A DNA stretch of 64,000 nucleotides from UBA7398 sp964632545 (lineage in GTDB: Bacteria > Actinomycetota > Actinomycetes > Nanopelagicales > Nanopelagicaceae). Location: assembly GCA_964632545.1 (NCBI GenBank), contig CAZWBQ010000007.1:16740-80739 (forward strand), written 5' to 3'. The translations under genes and the position numbers were made by a program. Within the stretch, counting starts at the first letter, position 1, and every line of letters begins with the position of its first letter. Under the pieces are notes generated by a model. That model did not search any database and was not told the DNA's origin. It was given only the letters and a program-made list of their open reading frames with translations. Shown here in pieces: positions 42,401-51,810 of this stretch.

Positions 42401-43249
42401 TTAGCGTTTTTTCTTGATGACTTTCTTGCCAGTTTTGCTGGCCGCAACTCGCTTTGTCACTTTCTTAATTGCTGGTTTGCCACTTTGCGCACCTTCATTT
42501 TTCACTAAGGCAATGCGGTTCTGTACTTTGGCATCACCTTGTGGAGTGCCATCAGGGTTTATCGCCGCATGTACCGCTTTCTGAAGTTCAGCTAACCGAT
42601 TAAATGCGCTCTCAAGTCGATTACGCGATTGCGAGATCGCGCTCTCAGCGGCATCAAGTGATTGCGTTTGAATTCGATATAGCCGCTCTGCTTCTGAAAT
42701 TACGCCACTTAACCATTGGCGATATTCAGCAACTTCGGTAGTTGCATCAAGCACTAGTCGCTCTGCATCTCGTTTTGCAGTTGAAGTGATAGCAGAACCC
42801 TCACGTTTTTTACTCGTAATAAGTTCTTCCGCTTCGGATTCTGCATTTGAAATTAAATCAGCGGCATCTGATTCAGCCGCTTCAATATATTTTCGGCCAC
42901 GGGATTCTGCTTGCGAGAGCGTTGATTTAGCTTTTGCTTCAGCAGCTTCCAAAGCGCTCCGTGCACTTCGTTGGCTTTCAGATAGAACTTTTTCTGCAGT
43001 TGCAGAAGCTTTTGATTCACGTTGTTGCGCAGTCTTAATAATCGACATTGCAGTTTCAGTTGCAAGAATTTCAAACTCTTCTTTTGAAAGCGCAGTAATG
43101 TCGCGGCGAGATCGGAGATCGTTAAGTTGCGATTCAAGTTCGCGGATGCGTTCAATTGCGTTGGTGGTGGGCGCGCCAGAGTTAGAAGTTACTTGCGTTT
43201 TATCTTCTCCCTTAAAACCAACCCAGGATAGGAAGTTCTTGTCGCTCAT
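42401..43249 (-). CDS. DivIVA-like coiled-coil protein with basic C-terminus
   Basis: 282 residues. Residues about 30-215 are a nearly continuous coiled coil rich in Ala, Glu, Ser and Arg (SRRDITALSKEEFEILATE, then long AEAKAKS-type heptads). The short N-terminus is SDKNFLSWVGFKG, and the last 30 residues are basic (KKVTKRVAASKTGKKVIKKKR). The composition resembles DivIVA/Wag31-type scaffold proteins, but the canonical N-terminal membrane-binding motif is not evident. Possible role in cell shape or chromosome/pole organisation; this is inference. No membrane segment. Confidence 0.6.
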   Translation of the reverse strand: MSDKNFLSWVGFKGEDKTQVTSNSGAPTTNAIERIRELESQLNDLRSRRDITALSKEEFEILATETAMSIIKTAQQRESKASATAEKVLSESQRSARSALEAAEAKAKSTLSQAESRGRKYIEAAESDAADLISNAESEAEELITSKKREGSAITSTAKRDAERLVLDATTEVAEYRQWLSGVISEAERLYRIQTQSLDAAESAISQSRNRLESAFNRLAELQKAVHAAINPDGTPQGDAKVQNRIALVKNEGAQSGKPAIKKVTKRVAASKTGKKVIKKKR

Positions 43250-43400
43250 CGCAGCCTCTTCTCAATTCAACTTAAAATCCACACCAGATCGGTGGTGCGG
43301 ATGGGAATCTTCCCACGAAGTGAGCGCTCCTGAAAATAGCCCTTGGACTACCCCCTTTTTAGGCTGGTGGGTGCGGCTTTCACACTTCGAATTGGGCTGG

Positions 43401-43406
43401 TAGACA
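43401..43406 (+). promoter_or_regulatory. candidate -10 box TAGACA of the DUF885 gene
   Basis: TAGACA, six bases, then ATG at 43413; the final T of the consensus is missing, so weaker than the other sites. Confidence 0.3.
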
Positions 43407-43412
43407 TAGCGC

Positions 43413-45065
43413 ATGACAAATCACCGCTCGCCAATATTTGAATTATCCGATACCTACATAACCGAATCTGCCGCCTTATCTCCGATGGGAAGTACCTACT
43501 TAGGTATACCTGGACAAGATCATTTACTAGATGACTTCTCAATTGCCGGTGCGGCGAAGAGCGCAGATTTAGTTCGTGCAACTTTAGTTAAGTTAAAAGC
43601 GCTAACTCCAATTGATGAGATCGATCGAATTTCTAAAGCGGTAATGATTGAGCGCTTGGAATCTGGGTTAGAGCTCCATGATTCACAAGAGTCTCATATT
43701 CTTTGGAACGTTTTAACTTCACCACCATCAAACATTCGCCAAATTTTCGAAATGATGGCGCATGAGAGTGCAGCAGATTTTAAAAACATTGCAGCGCGAC
43801 TAAGCGCGGTTGACGGTGCACATAAATCTTGGATTTCGTGCATCTCTGAAATGGCAAAACAGGGCAAGACCACGCCACAACGACAAGTCCGCGGCGTAAT
43901 CGCACAACTAAATGGCTATGCAAATGGTGGTTATTCGAATTTTGCAAAAGGCGTTGATCCAGCAGGCAACTACCCAGAGGTACATGCTGCTGCCAAAAGC
44001 GCAGAAGCATCAGCTGCAGCTACTGCTAAATACTTAGAAGATGAATACTTAGCAAACGCAAATCCAAATGATGCCTTTGGTGCAGATCGATATGCAAAAT
44101 GGGCGCGCTACTTCACTGGTGCAAAGTTGGATATCAAAGCCACTTACGATTGGGGAGTCGCTAATTTAGCTGAGATAAATAAGCGAATGTGGGAGATAGC
44201 GCCTCTCATAAAACCAGGCGCTAAAACGCTACGTGAAGTTGCCGATCACTTGGATCACGATCCTAAATATATTATTAAAGGTAAAGCTGAAATCATTAAA
44301 AAATTAAAAGAATTTACCGAAGCTGCCGTAAAACAAATGGACGGTACTCATTTTACGATTGATGATCGGATTAAGTTCTGTGATGCACGTATTGCGCCAG
44401 AAGGCAGCGCATCGGCACCTTATTACCAACCACCAAGCGAAGATTTATCTCGACCAGGTACAACTTGGTTGCCTGCGCTAGGTAAAGATGAATTTAATTG
44501 GTGGCATCTTGCATCCACTTGGTATCACGAAGCGGTACCTGGACATCATTTGCAATGCGCAACTGTTGCCCTTGAACAAGATCGCTTAAGTCGATTCCAG
44601 CGAACAGAAGCTTGGTGCAGTGGATACGGCGAAGGTTGGGCGTTGTACGCCGAACGATTCATGAATGAACTTGGTGCATTTGATGAACCAGGAATTGAAA
44701 TGGGTTATCTCTCAGCACAAGCTCTGCGCGCTGCTCGAATAGTTGTTGATATCGGAATGCACCTTGGTTATAAGGACTTCGATGGCAATGTTTGGAATGC
44801 GCAATCAGGTAAAGCTTTATTAAGCAATCAAGCTTTATTAGATGATGCTCACTCAACTAGCGAAATTGATCGCTATTTAGGTTGGCCCGGCCAAGCTATT
44901 TCTTACAAAGTTGGCGAGCGAGTTTGGATGAAAACTCGCGAAGATGCCAAAGCGCGACTTGGCTCAAACTTTGATTTAAAGAAATACCATTCTTATGCGC
45001 TAGCTATGGGTCCAATGGGTCTTGATCCATTTGAAACCGAAATGGCTAATTGGGATGGAAAATAA
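43413..45065 (+). CDS. DUF885 family metallopeptidase-like protein
   Basis: 550 residues. The DUF885 signature HEAVPGHHLQ begins at His372 and is followed by FQRTEAWCSGYGEGWALYAERFMNELG, supplying the downstream metal-binding Glu; this is the gluzincin-like pattern of the family. No signal peptide is visible, so it is likely cytoplasmic. Family members are poorly characterised putative peptidases. It ends shortly before the convergent tRNA-Leu gene. Confidence 0.9.
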   Translation: MTNHRSPIFELSDTYITESAALSPMGSTYLGIPGQDHLLDDFSIAGAAKSADLVRATLVKLKALTPIDEIDRISKAVMIERLESGLELHDSQESHILWNVLTSPPSNIRQIFEMMAHESAADFKNIAARLSAVDGAHKSWISCISEMAKQGKTTPQRQVRGVIAQLNGYANGGYSNFAKGVDPAGNYPEVHAAAKSAEASAAATAKYLEDEYLANANPNDAFGADRYAKWARYFTGAKLDIKATYDWGVANLAEINKRMWEIAPLIKPGAKTLREVADHLDHDPKYIIKGKAEIIKKLKEFTEAAVKQMDGTHFTIDDRIKFCDARIAPEGSASAPYYQPPSEDLSRPGTTWLPALGKDEFNWWHLASTWYHEAVPGHHLQCATVALEQDRLSRFQRTEAWCSGYGEGWALYAERFMNELGAFDEPGIEMGYLSAQALRAARIVVDIGMHLGYKDFDGNVWNAQSGKALLSNQALLDDAHSTSEIDRYLGWPGQAISYKVGERVWMKTREDAKARLGSNFDLKKYHSYALAMGPMGLDPFETEMANWDGK

Positions 45066-45103
45066 TTAACTTCAGAAATTTGTTAATTAAATATACGTAA
45101 ACA

Positions 45104-45187
45104 TGGTGCGGGAGGCGGGACTTGAACCCGCACGTCCGAAGACACAGGTTCCTAAGACCTGCGTGTCTGCCATTTCACCACTCCCGC
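45104..45187 (-). tRNA. tRNA-Leu (anticodon TAG)
   Basis: 84 bases with an encoded CCA. The acceptor GCGGGAG pairs with CTCCCGC, the anticodon stem CAGGT/ACCTG encloses CTTAGGA, and a long variable arm (TGTCTTCGGACG region) marks the class II leucine type. T-arm GCGGG-TTCAAGT-CCCGC. Confidence 0.96.
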
Positions 45188-45304
45188 GTAAACCAAGAAC
45201 TTATGCAGTGGCTAGAGGAGAAGATTAGAGCGAAAAAGCGTTATCTCCCAATCCGATATCGCGCTCCAAGCGAAAGGTAGAAGCGAAGTGAGCGCGTGGA
45301 ACGG

Positions 45305-45310
45305 TAGCCT
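45305..45310 (+). promoter_or_regulatory. -10 box TAGCCT of argS (leaderless-type promoter)
   Basis: TAGCCT, seven bases, then GTG at 45318; no Shine-Dalgarno site. Leads the argS-lysA-hom-thrC-thrB group. Confidence 0.5.
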
Positions 45311-45317
45311 TGCCTAG

Positions 45318-46979
45318 GTGTCAACTCATCACCAACTTTCAGAAGCCATCCAACGGGTAATAAATGACGCCCGTGCAACTGGCGCGCTTGCTGGGGATTT
45401 GCCTGATGCAGTTCCGCTAGAACGGCCAAAGAATCGGGAACATGGCGATTACGCAACTTCAATTGCGCTCGCGCTTGCCAAAAGTACTGGAAAACCACCA
45501 CGAGAAATCGCAGAGTTAATTGCAAGCGGACTGCGCGCGCTAGAAATTATTGATCGAGTTGAAATTGCTGGACCAGGCTTTATAAATATAACTTTAGCTA
45601 AAGCTACCCAAGGAGCAATCGTTGCTGAGATATTAGAAAACAAAGCGAAGTTTGGGATCGGCACCGAGTTAACTGGCGTAAAAATAAATCTGGAATTTAT
45701 CAGCGCAAATCCAACTGGACCGCTACACCTAGGCCATACCCGTTGGGCGGCAGTCGGTGATGCGTTAGCAAGAGTTTTAGCAGCAGCCGGCGCTGAAGTT
45801 TCTCGTGAGTTTTATATAAACGATCGTGGCGTACAGATGGATTTGTTTGGCGCATCTTTGCGCGCTTCCGCGCTAGGGATTGCCAAACCAGAAGATGGTT
45901 ATCAAGGCGGATACATTGATGATTTGGCGGTAAAGATTGTTGCGGCTCAGCCTGAAATTTCTAAACTACCTGAATCTGAATCCTTAATTGCATTTCGTGA
46001 GGCTGGATATAAGTTGCAATTGCAAGAGCAGAAAGATGTTTTAGCGAAATTTGGCACAGTATTTCAAGTTTGGTTTTCCGAACGCTCTTTACACGCTGGC
46101 GATGGTTTAACTAAAGCGATGGCTCGTTTAAAAGAGCAAGGTCACATCTTTGAAGATGAAGGAGCTACTTGGTTACGCACAAAAGATTTCGGTGATGATA
46201 AAGATCGAGTGCTACGTAAGTCAGATGGTGAACTCACTTATTTTGCATCCGATACTGCGTACTACATTGATAAACGAAACCGTGGTTTCGATATCTGTAT
46301 TTACATGTTAGGTGCTGACCATCATGGATATGTCGGGCGCTTAAAAGCTACTTCGGCTTGCGCTGGCGATAATCCCGAATACAACATTGAAATATTGATT
46401 GGCCAACTGGTAAAAATTATGGAAGGTGGCGAAGAGGTAAAACTTTCCAAACGCGCTGGCACCATAATTACATTAGAAGAGCTAGTTGAAAAAGTTGGAG
46501 TAGATGCAGCTCGTTATACCTTGATTAGGTATCCAGTCGAAACTCCAATGGTTCTTGATGTTGATTTACTAAAAAAGCGCACCAATGAAAACCCCGTTTT
46601 TTATGTGCAATACGCACATGCGCGAATCGCTGCAGTTTTGCGAAACGCCACCGATCTCGGTGTTAAATATGGTTTGGATTATTACAAACCAGAGTTGCTT
46701 GATCATGAGCGTGAACGCGAACTGTTAGGTGGCCTAGCTGAATTCCCAAGAGTCCTTGCCGGCGCTGCGCAATTACGCGAACCGCATCGAATTGCGCGCT
46801 TTCTCGAAGATTTAGCGGGGATGTATCACGGTTTCTATACTGATTGCCGAGTACTGCCGATGGGCGATGAAAAACCAAGCGAGTTACATTTTGCGCGCGC
46901 AACGCTCTCGGCTGCAACTATGCAAGTATTTTTTAATGGGCTCCAACTACTTGGCGTAAGCGCGCCGGATCGGATGTAG
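45318..46979 (+). CDS. argS: arginyl-tRNA synthetase
   Basis: Class I synthetase, 553 residues. The HIGH motif appears as HLGHTR in SANPTGPLHLGHTRWA and the KMSKS-type loop as KLSKRAGT. An N-terminal Add-1 domain and a C-terminal anticodon-binding DALR domain are both present. GTG start. Two bases separate it from lysA. The argS-lysA-hom-thrC-thrB order is classical for actinobacteria. Confidence 0.97.
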   Translation: MSTHHQLSEAIQRVINDARATGALAGDLPDAVPLERPKNREHGDYATSIALALAKSTGKPPREIAELIASGLRALEIIDRVEIAGPGFINITLAKATQGAIVAEILENKAKFGIGTELTGVKINLEFISANPTGPLHLGHTRWAAVGDALARVLAAAGAEVSREFYINDRGVQMDLFGASLRASALGIAKPEDGYQGGYIDDLAVKIVAAQPEISKLPESESLIAFREAGYKLQLQEQKDVLAKFGTVFQVWFSERSLHAGDGLTKAMARLKEQGHIFEDEGATWLRTKDFGDDKDRVLRKSDGELTYFASDTAYYIDKRNRGFDICIYMLGADHHGYVGRLKATSACAGDNPEYNIEILIGQLVKIMEGGEEVKLSKRAGTIITLEELVEKVGVDAARYTLIRYPVETPMVLDVDLLKKRTNENPVFYVQYAHARIAAVLRNATDLGVKYGLDYYKPELLDHERERELLGGLAEFPRVLAGAAQLREPHRIARFLEDLAGMYHGFYTDCRVLPMGDEKPSELHFARATLSAATMQVFFNGLQLLGVSAPDRM

Positions 46980-46981
46980 CG

Positions 46982-48352
46982 ATGAGCCCTTGGTCTAATA
47001 ATGCAAAATTTATTAACGGAAAATTAGAAATTGCCGGCTGTTCGGTATTAGCTCTTGCAAAAGAATTTGGTACACCGCTATTTGTAATTGACGAAGCCGA
47101 TTTTTATGGACGGGCAAAGGCTTGGCAGAGCGCACTTAATAGTGGTTTTGGCGAAAGCGCTGGCATGGTTTATTACGCGGCTAAAGCTTTTATCGCTGTT
47201 GAAATTGCAAAGTGGGTTAATGAGGTTGGCATAGGTTTAGATGTTTGTACTGGTGGCGAACTCGAAGTAGCGCTAGCGGCCGGTTTTCCAACATCAAAAA
47301 TTGAACTGCATGGAAACAATAAATCTGAAGTTGAAATTGCAAAAGCTATTGAAGTCGGCGTAGCAACAATTGTGGTTGATTCACTACAAGAGCTTGCCCG
47401 CGTTTCCAAAATAGCTAGCGCTGCAAATAAGGTTCAAGCAATTCTGTTGCGGTTGACACCTGGGGTAGAAGCACATACGCACGAAGCAATTTCTACCGCT
47501 CATGAAGATGTGAAATTTGGGTTCTCAATTGCAAGTGGGGCTGCATGGAACGCTGTAGTTGCGGCACAAAACGCGGCGCACCTAAAACTAAAGGGTTTTC
47601 ACTGTCATATTGGTTCCCAGATTTTTAAAAGCGAGGGATTTGAACTGGCGGCAGATCGGTTGATTTCACTATTGGCAAAGTATCGTGACGAGTTTAAAGA
47701 GGAATTACCAGAGCTAGATCTTGGTGGCGGATACGGAATTGCATATTTGGAGAATGAAATAACGCTCGATCCCGCTGAGACAATGGCACATTTAGCAAAT
47801 GTGGTTAAAAAATCTTGTGAGGCTAATAAATTAAAAGTTCCGCGAATTTCGATCGAACCAGGTCGCGCAATTGTGGGCCCAACAACTGCAACTATTTACG
47901 AAGTTGGAACAACTAAAGAAGTTCGATTGGAAAGTGGGGATGTACGTTGGTATGTGTCGGTAGATGGCGGAATGAGCGACAATATTCGGCCAGCTTTATA
48001 TGGCGCTGAGTACAGTGTCGCATTAGCTAACCGAAGTTCTAACGCTTCACTAAGAAATTCTAGAGTAGTTGGAAAACATTGCGAGACTGGTGATATTTTA
48101 ATTCGTGAAGTTAAGTTAGCGAGCGACATCGAACCTGGAGATTTATTAGCAATTCCAGCAACTGGCGCTTATGGCCGAAGTATGGCTAGTAATTACAACC
48201 ATATGGCGCGGCCTGCTGTGATTTCGGTTATCAACGGTACGGCGCGCACCATCCTTCGTCGTGAAACTACGACCGACCTTCTAGCCTTAGATATTGAAGA
48301 AGATGCGCGTACTATGCCAAGCGCAACCGAAACCGAGAGGCGCGGAAAGTAA
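46982..48352 (+). CDS. lysA: diaminopimelate decarboxylase
   Basis: PLP enzyme (fold III) that makes lysine from meso-diaminopimelate. YYAAKAF contains the PLP lysine; HCHIGSQIF, the DLGGGYGIAY glycine loop and SIEPGRAIVG are seen. Near the end CETGDILI carries the cysteine contributed across the dimer. Length is 456. The stop overlaps the hom ATG (TAATG). Confidence 0.96.
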   Translation: MSPWSNNAKFINGKLEIAGCSVLALAKEFGTPLFVIDEADFYGRAKAWQSALNSGFGESAGMVYYAAKAFIAVEIAKWVNEVGIGLDVCTGGELEVALAAGFPTSKIELHGNNKSEVEIAKAIEVGVATIVVDSLQELARVSKIASAANKVQAILLRLTPGVEAHTHEAISTAHEDVKFGFSIASGAAWNAVVAAQNAAHLKLKGFHCHIGSQIFKSEGFELAADRLISLLAKYRDEFKEELPELDLGGGYGIAYLENEITLDPAETMAHLANVVKKSCEANKLKVPRISIEPGRAIVGPTTATIYEVGTTKEVRLESGDVRWYVSVDGGMSDNIRPALYGAEYSVALANRSSNASLRNSRVVGKHCETGDILIREVKLASDIEPGDLLAIPATGAYGRSMASNYNHMARPAVISVINGTARTILRRETTTDLLALDIEEDARTMPSATETERRGK

Positions 48353-49638
48353 TGAAAACACTACAAATCGGCATGCTCGGGTGCGGAAATGTTGGCGCTG
48401 AAGTTGCCCGATTATTAACTTCTGATTCTGGAGATTTTAAAGCGCGCGCTGGCGCCGAATTGGAACTAGTAAAAATCGTAGTTAAAGATATGACAAAAGC
48501 TCGTCCTGGAATTGCAAAAAAACTATTAACCACAGATGCGGATTCAGTAGTTAATGATGCTGCCATTGAAATTATTATTGAAGTTATGGGCGGAATTGAC
48601 CCTGCTCGCAAACTTTTACTTACTGCAATGAAGAATGGTAAATCTATTATTACTGCCAATAAAGCGCTTTTAGCAAAACATGGCGCTGAACTTTATGATG
48701 CGGCAAGCGCGAATGGCGTTGATCTGTATTACGAAGCCTCAGTCGGTGGCGCGATTCCGATATTACGGCCACTGCGCGAATCAATTGTGGGCGATCATGT
48801 AACTCGAATTATGGGAATTGTAAATGGAACTACAAATTATATTCTCACTAAAATGGATGAAGATGGTTTGGCGTTTGCAGATGTATTAAAAGAAGCACAA
48901 GCACTTGGTTACGCTGAATCTGATCCAACAGCTGATGTAGAAGGCCATGATGCTGCTGCCAAAGCTGCCATTCTTGCTGGACTAGCTTTCCATTCTCGCG
49001 TGAGCGTTGATGATGTTTTCTGTGAAGGAATTTCTGGAATCACAGCAACCGATGTATCTGTTGCAAAAGCTATCGATCATGTAATTAAATTATTAGCAAT
49101 CGCAGAATTGACTTCGGATAATAAAATTTCGGTCCGAGTACATCCAACTTTAATTCCGCGTTCGCATCCACTTGCTTCAGTTCGAAATGCATTCAACGCA
49201 GTTTTTGTGGAAGCCGAATCTGCTGGTGAATTAATGTTCTACGGTCGCGGTGCTGGTGGTGAACCCACTGCATCGGCAATTCTTGGTGATTTAATTGCAG
49301 TAGCTCGCCATAAATCTGGTGGCTCAATCGGTACTGGTGAAAGCGCTTATGCAGATTTAGAAATTGCGGCGATTAGCAGCGTAAAAACTCGCTATTTAAT
49401 TCGGTTAAATGTGGCTGATCGGCCAGGCGTTTTGGCAACAGTTGCCCAAATATTCGCTTCACATAATGTTTCCATTCAAACAGTTCGCCAATCAGGCCGA
49501 GGCGAGGATGCTGAATTAATTGTGATGACACATGGTGCTAGCGATGCTGCACTTTCTGCGACTGTAACCGAATTAGCCAGTCACGATGTAGTTAAGAGCG
49601 TTGAAAGCGTTATTCGCGTCGAAGGCTCAGCAACATGA
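48352..49638 (+). CDS. hom: homoserine dehydrogenase
   Basis: Reduces aspartate semialdehyde to homoserine. It has an N-terminal Rossmann motif IGMLGCGNVGAEVARLL, the catalytic region VNGTTNYILTKM with ADPTADVEGHDAAAKAAIL, and a C-terminal ACT domain (about 350-425, RLNVADRPGVLATVAQIFASHNVSI) that implies threonine feedback. Length is 428. It is monofunctional, without a fused aspartokinase. Its stop overlaps thrC (ATGA). Confidence 0.97.
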   Translation: MKTLQIGMLGCGNVGAEVARLLTSDSGDFKARAGAELELVKIVVKDMTKARPGIAKKLLTTDADSVVNDAAIEIIIEVMGGIDPARKLLLTAMKNGKSIITANKALLAKHGAELYDAASANGVDLYYEASVGGAIPILRPLRESIVGDHVTRIMGIVNGTTNYILTKMDEDGLAFADVLKEAQALGYAESDPTADVEGHDAAAKAAILAGLAFHSRVSVDDVFCEGISGITATDVSVAKAIDHVIKLLAIAELTSDNKISVRVHPTLIPRSHPLASVRNAFNAVFVEAESAGELMFYGRGAGGEPTASAILGDLIAVARHKSGGSIGTGESAYADLEIAAISSVKTRYLIRLNVADRPGVLATVAQIFASHNVSIQTVRQSGRGEDAELIVMTHGASDAALSATVTELASHDVVKSVESVIRVEGSAT

Positions 49639-50696
49639 GCGCACATCAATGGCGTGGTGTAATTGCTGAATATCGAGATCGACTTCCAGTAACAAGCGCG
49701 ACTCCAGTAGTTTCACTTTGTGAAGGTGGCACTCCGCTAGTGCATGCTGAAACTATTTCAAAAATGTTAAAGAATGATGTTTGGTTGAAGTACGAAGGCG
49801 CGAACCCAACTGGATCTTTTAAAGATCGCGGCATGACTATGGCTATTTCAAAAGCTGCCGAAGCTGGTTCTAAAGCAGTCATCTGTGCATCAACTGGAAA
49901 CACCAGCGCTTCTGCCGCAGCTTATGCAACTAAAGCCGGTATGAAACCAGTTGTATTAGTTCCAAAAGGAAAAATTGCTATGGGAAAACTCGCGCAAGCA
50001 ATTGCACATGGTGCGAAGTTAATCCAAGTTGATGGCAACTTTGATGATTGCTTGACGCTAGCCCGCAAACTTTCTGATAAATATCCAGTTGCGCTAGTTA
50101 ACTCAGTAAACCCTTTTCGAATTGAAGGACAGAAAACTGCCTCATTCGAAATTATTGATGCGCTTGGCTTCGCCCCAGATCTGCATGTACTTCCAGTTGG
50201 CAATGCTGGAAATATCACGGCATATTGGAAGGGTTATCAAGAATATTTCAATGACGGAATTTCTAAACAGTTGCCACAAATGTGGGGATTCCAAGCCGCC
50301 GGCGCCGCACCAATTGTGCTTAATGAAGTGGTGACTAACCCAGAAACACTTGCCACTGCAATTCGAATTGGAAATCCAGCATCTTGGAAAGAAGCCGTTG
50401 CAGCCCGAGATGGTTCTGGTGGATTAATTGATTCCGTTACAGATGATGAGATTTTGAGCGCGTATCGCTTAGTTGCTGGCAAAGAGGGAATATTCGTTGA
50501 GCCATCTTCTGCAGCTGGAATTGCCGGTTTAATTAAGAAAGAGCGCGAAGGTAAATTACCAACCGGAAAGAAGATCGTGATTACTGTTACCGGCAACGGA
50601 TTGAAAGATGTGCAATGGGTTCTAGATGGCGCAGCTGCACCTATCGTGGTGCCGGTAAACGTTGATCGCGCCGCAGAAGAGATTGGACTGGCTTAA
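49635..50696 (+). CDS. thrC: threonine synthase
   Basis: PLP enzyme that converts O-phosphohomoserine to threonine. The PLP lysine is in NPTGSFKDRGMT; TGNTSASAAAYA and the C-terminal TVTGNGLKD are conserved. Length is 353, the short actinobacterial form. Start overlaps hom; thrB follows after two bases. Confidence 0.97.
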   Translation: MSAHQWRGVIAEYRDRLPVTSATPVVSLCEGGTPLVHAETISKMLKNDVWLKYEGANPTGSFKDRGMTMAISKAAEAGSKAVICASTGNTSASAAAYATKAGMKPVVLVPKGKIAMGKLAQAIAHGAKLIQVDGNFDDCLTLARKLSDKYPVALVNSVNPFRIEGQKTASFEIIDALGFAPDLHVLPVGNAGNITAYWKGYQEYFNDGISKQLPQMWGFQAAGAAPIVLNEVVTNPETLATAIRIGNPASWKEAVAARDGSGGLIDSVTDDEILSAYRLVAGKEGIFVEPSSAAGIAGLIKKEREGKLPTGKKIVITVTGNGLKDVQWVLDGAAAPIVVPVNVDRAAEEIGLA

Positions 50697-50698
50697 TC

Positions 50699-51649
50699 AT
50701 GTCCCGAAGAGGATTTCGAGATCCGTTAACTTATAAAGCGACGCCAGTTCAAGTTAGCGTGCCAGCATCATCGGCAAATTTAGGACCAGGCTTTGATTCA
50801 CTTGGGTTAGCTTTAGATATTCGCGACCAATACGTTGCACAAATTCTTGATGAAGAGGTTTTTGATATTGATGTAACTGGCGAAGGCGCAGAAGAAGTAC
50901 CTCGCGATGGTAAAAATCTGGTAATTAAAGCGATGCTGCGCGGTTTTGATTTTATGGGGGGCAAGCCACGAGGAATTGCGCTGCGAGCTTTAAATGAAAT
51001 TCCACATGGTCGCGGACTTGGATCTTCAGCTGGCGCCATTGTTGGCGGCCTCTCATTGGCTCGTGGATTGGTTCTATCGGGACAACAATTAATGAGTGAC
51101 GATGATTTAATTGCGTTAGCAACAGATTTAGAAGGTCATCCAGATAATGTTGCAGCAGCGCTATTAGGTGGTGCAACGGTTGCATGGATGGAAGATCGCG
51201 CATCTGTTCCAACAGGATGTGCCGTAAAACTTGATGTGAATATTGGAATTAAAGCATTAGTGTTAGTACCAAGCGCACATCTTGCAACTTCGAAAGCAAG
51301 AAAACTTTTGCCTGAAACTGTTAGCCATAAAGATGCGACTATTAACGCAGCCCGTGCAGCGCTATTGGTGCACGCCCTAACTCACCGTCCTGATTTACTT
51401 TTCCAAGCAACTGAAGACCATATCCACCAAAGTTTCCGCAGAGATGCGATGCCAAAATCTGTTGACCTGGTAACTAAACTTCGCGCCGCTGGAGTTGCTG
51501 CAACTATTTCTGGTGCTGGGCCATCTTTATTAGTCCTCCATACTGGTAATAAAGTTGAACGAGATGAAATAGTGCGGGTGGCAGGATCTGGATTCACGCC
51601 CCATGATTTAGAAATTTCAGCCACAGGAGCAGAGCTAGCCAGCGCCTAA
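50699..51649 (+). CDS. thrB: homoserine kinase
   Basis: GHMP-family kinase that supplies phosphohomoserine to threonine synthase. The N-terminal VSVPASSANLGPGFDSLGLAL, the ATP loop GRGLGSSAGAIVGG and the C-terminal ISGAGPSLLVL are diagnostic. Length is 316. Last gene of the threonine group. The T-rich stretch TTTTTTGAATTTTTAGG just after the stop has no clear hairpin. Confidence 0.96.
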   Translation: MSRRGFRDPLTYKATPVQVSVPASSANLGPGFDSLGLALDIRDQYVAQILDEEVFDIDVTGEGAEEVPRDGKNLVIKAMLRGFDFMGGKPRGIALRALNEIPHGRGLGSSAGAIVGGLSLARGLVLSGQQLMSDDDLIALATDLEGHPDNVAAALLGGATVAWMEDRASVPTGCAVKLDVNIGIKALVLVPSAHLATSKARKLLPETVSHKDATINAARAALLVHALTHRPDLLFQATEDHIHQSFRRDAMPKSVDLVTKLRAAGVAATISGAGPSLLVLHTGNKVERDEIVRVAGSGFTPHDLEISATGAELASA

Positions 51650-51691
51650 AGCGGACTTTTTTGAATTTTTAGGATTTGCGAGTCTCCATGC

Positions 51692-51731
51692 TAAGGTTTA
51701 CCCATCTAGTGACCGAGGGTAAGTGACCTCG
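51692..51731 (+). promoter_or_regulatory. rho leader: candidate -10 TAAGGT and a short hairpin
   Basis: In the 161-base gap between thrB and rho, TAAGGT (51692-51697) fits a -10 box, and CGAGG/CCTCG (51714-51731) forms a short stem; GTGACC is also repeated directly here. A leader of about 110 bases would suit the known autoregulation of rho, but nothing proves it. Confidence 0.3.
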
Positions 51732-51810
51732 TATTAGGCCACAGAATCTTAAACTTCTTAGAAATCCACATTTCCTGGCTGGCTATCAGCAGGTTACAAA
51801 TAGAAATGAA

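Noticed and set aside
42786..43403. Long open frame (about 205 codons) opposite the DivIVA-like gene
   Set aside because: It is the antisense shadow of an Ala/Glu/Ser-rich coiled coil; its translation is low in complexity with no domain, and the coding strand has clear heptad structure and operon context.
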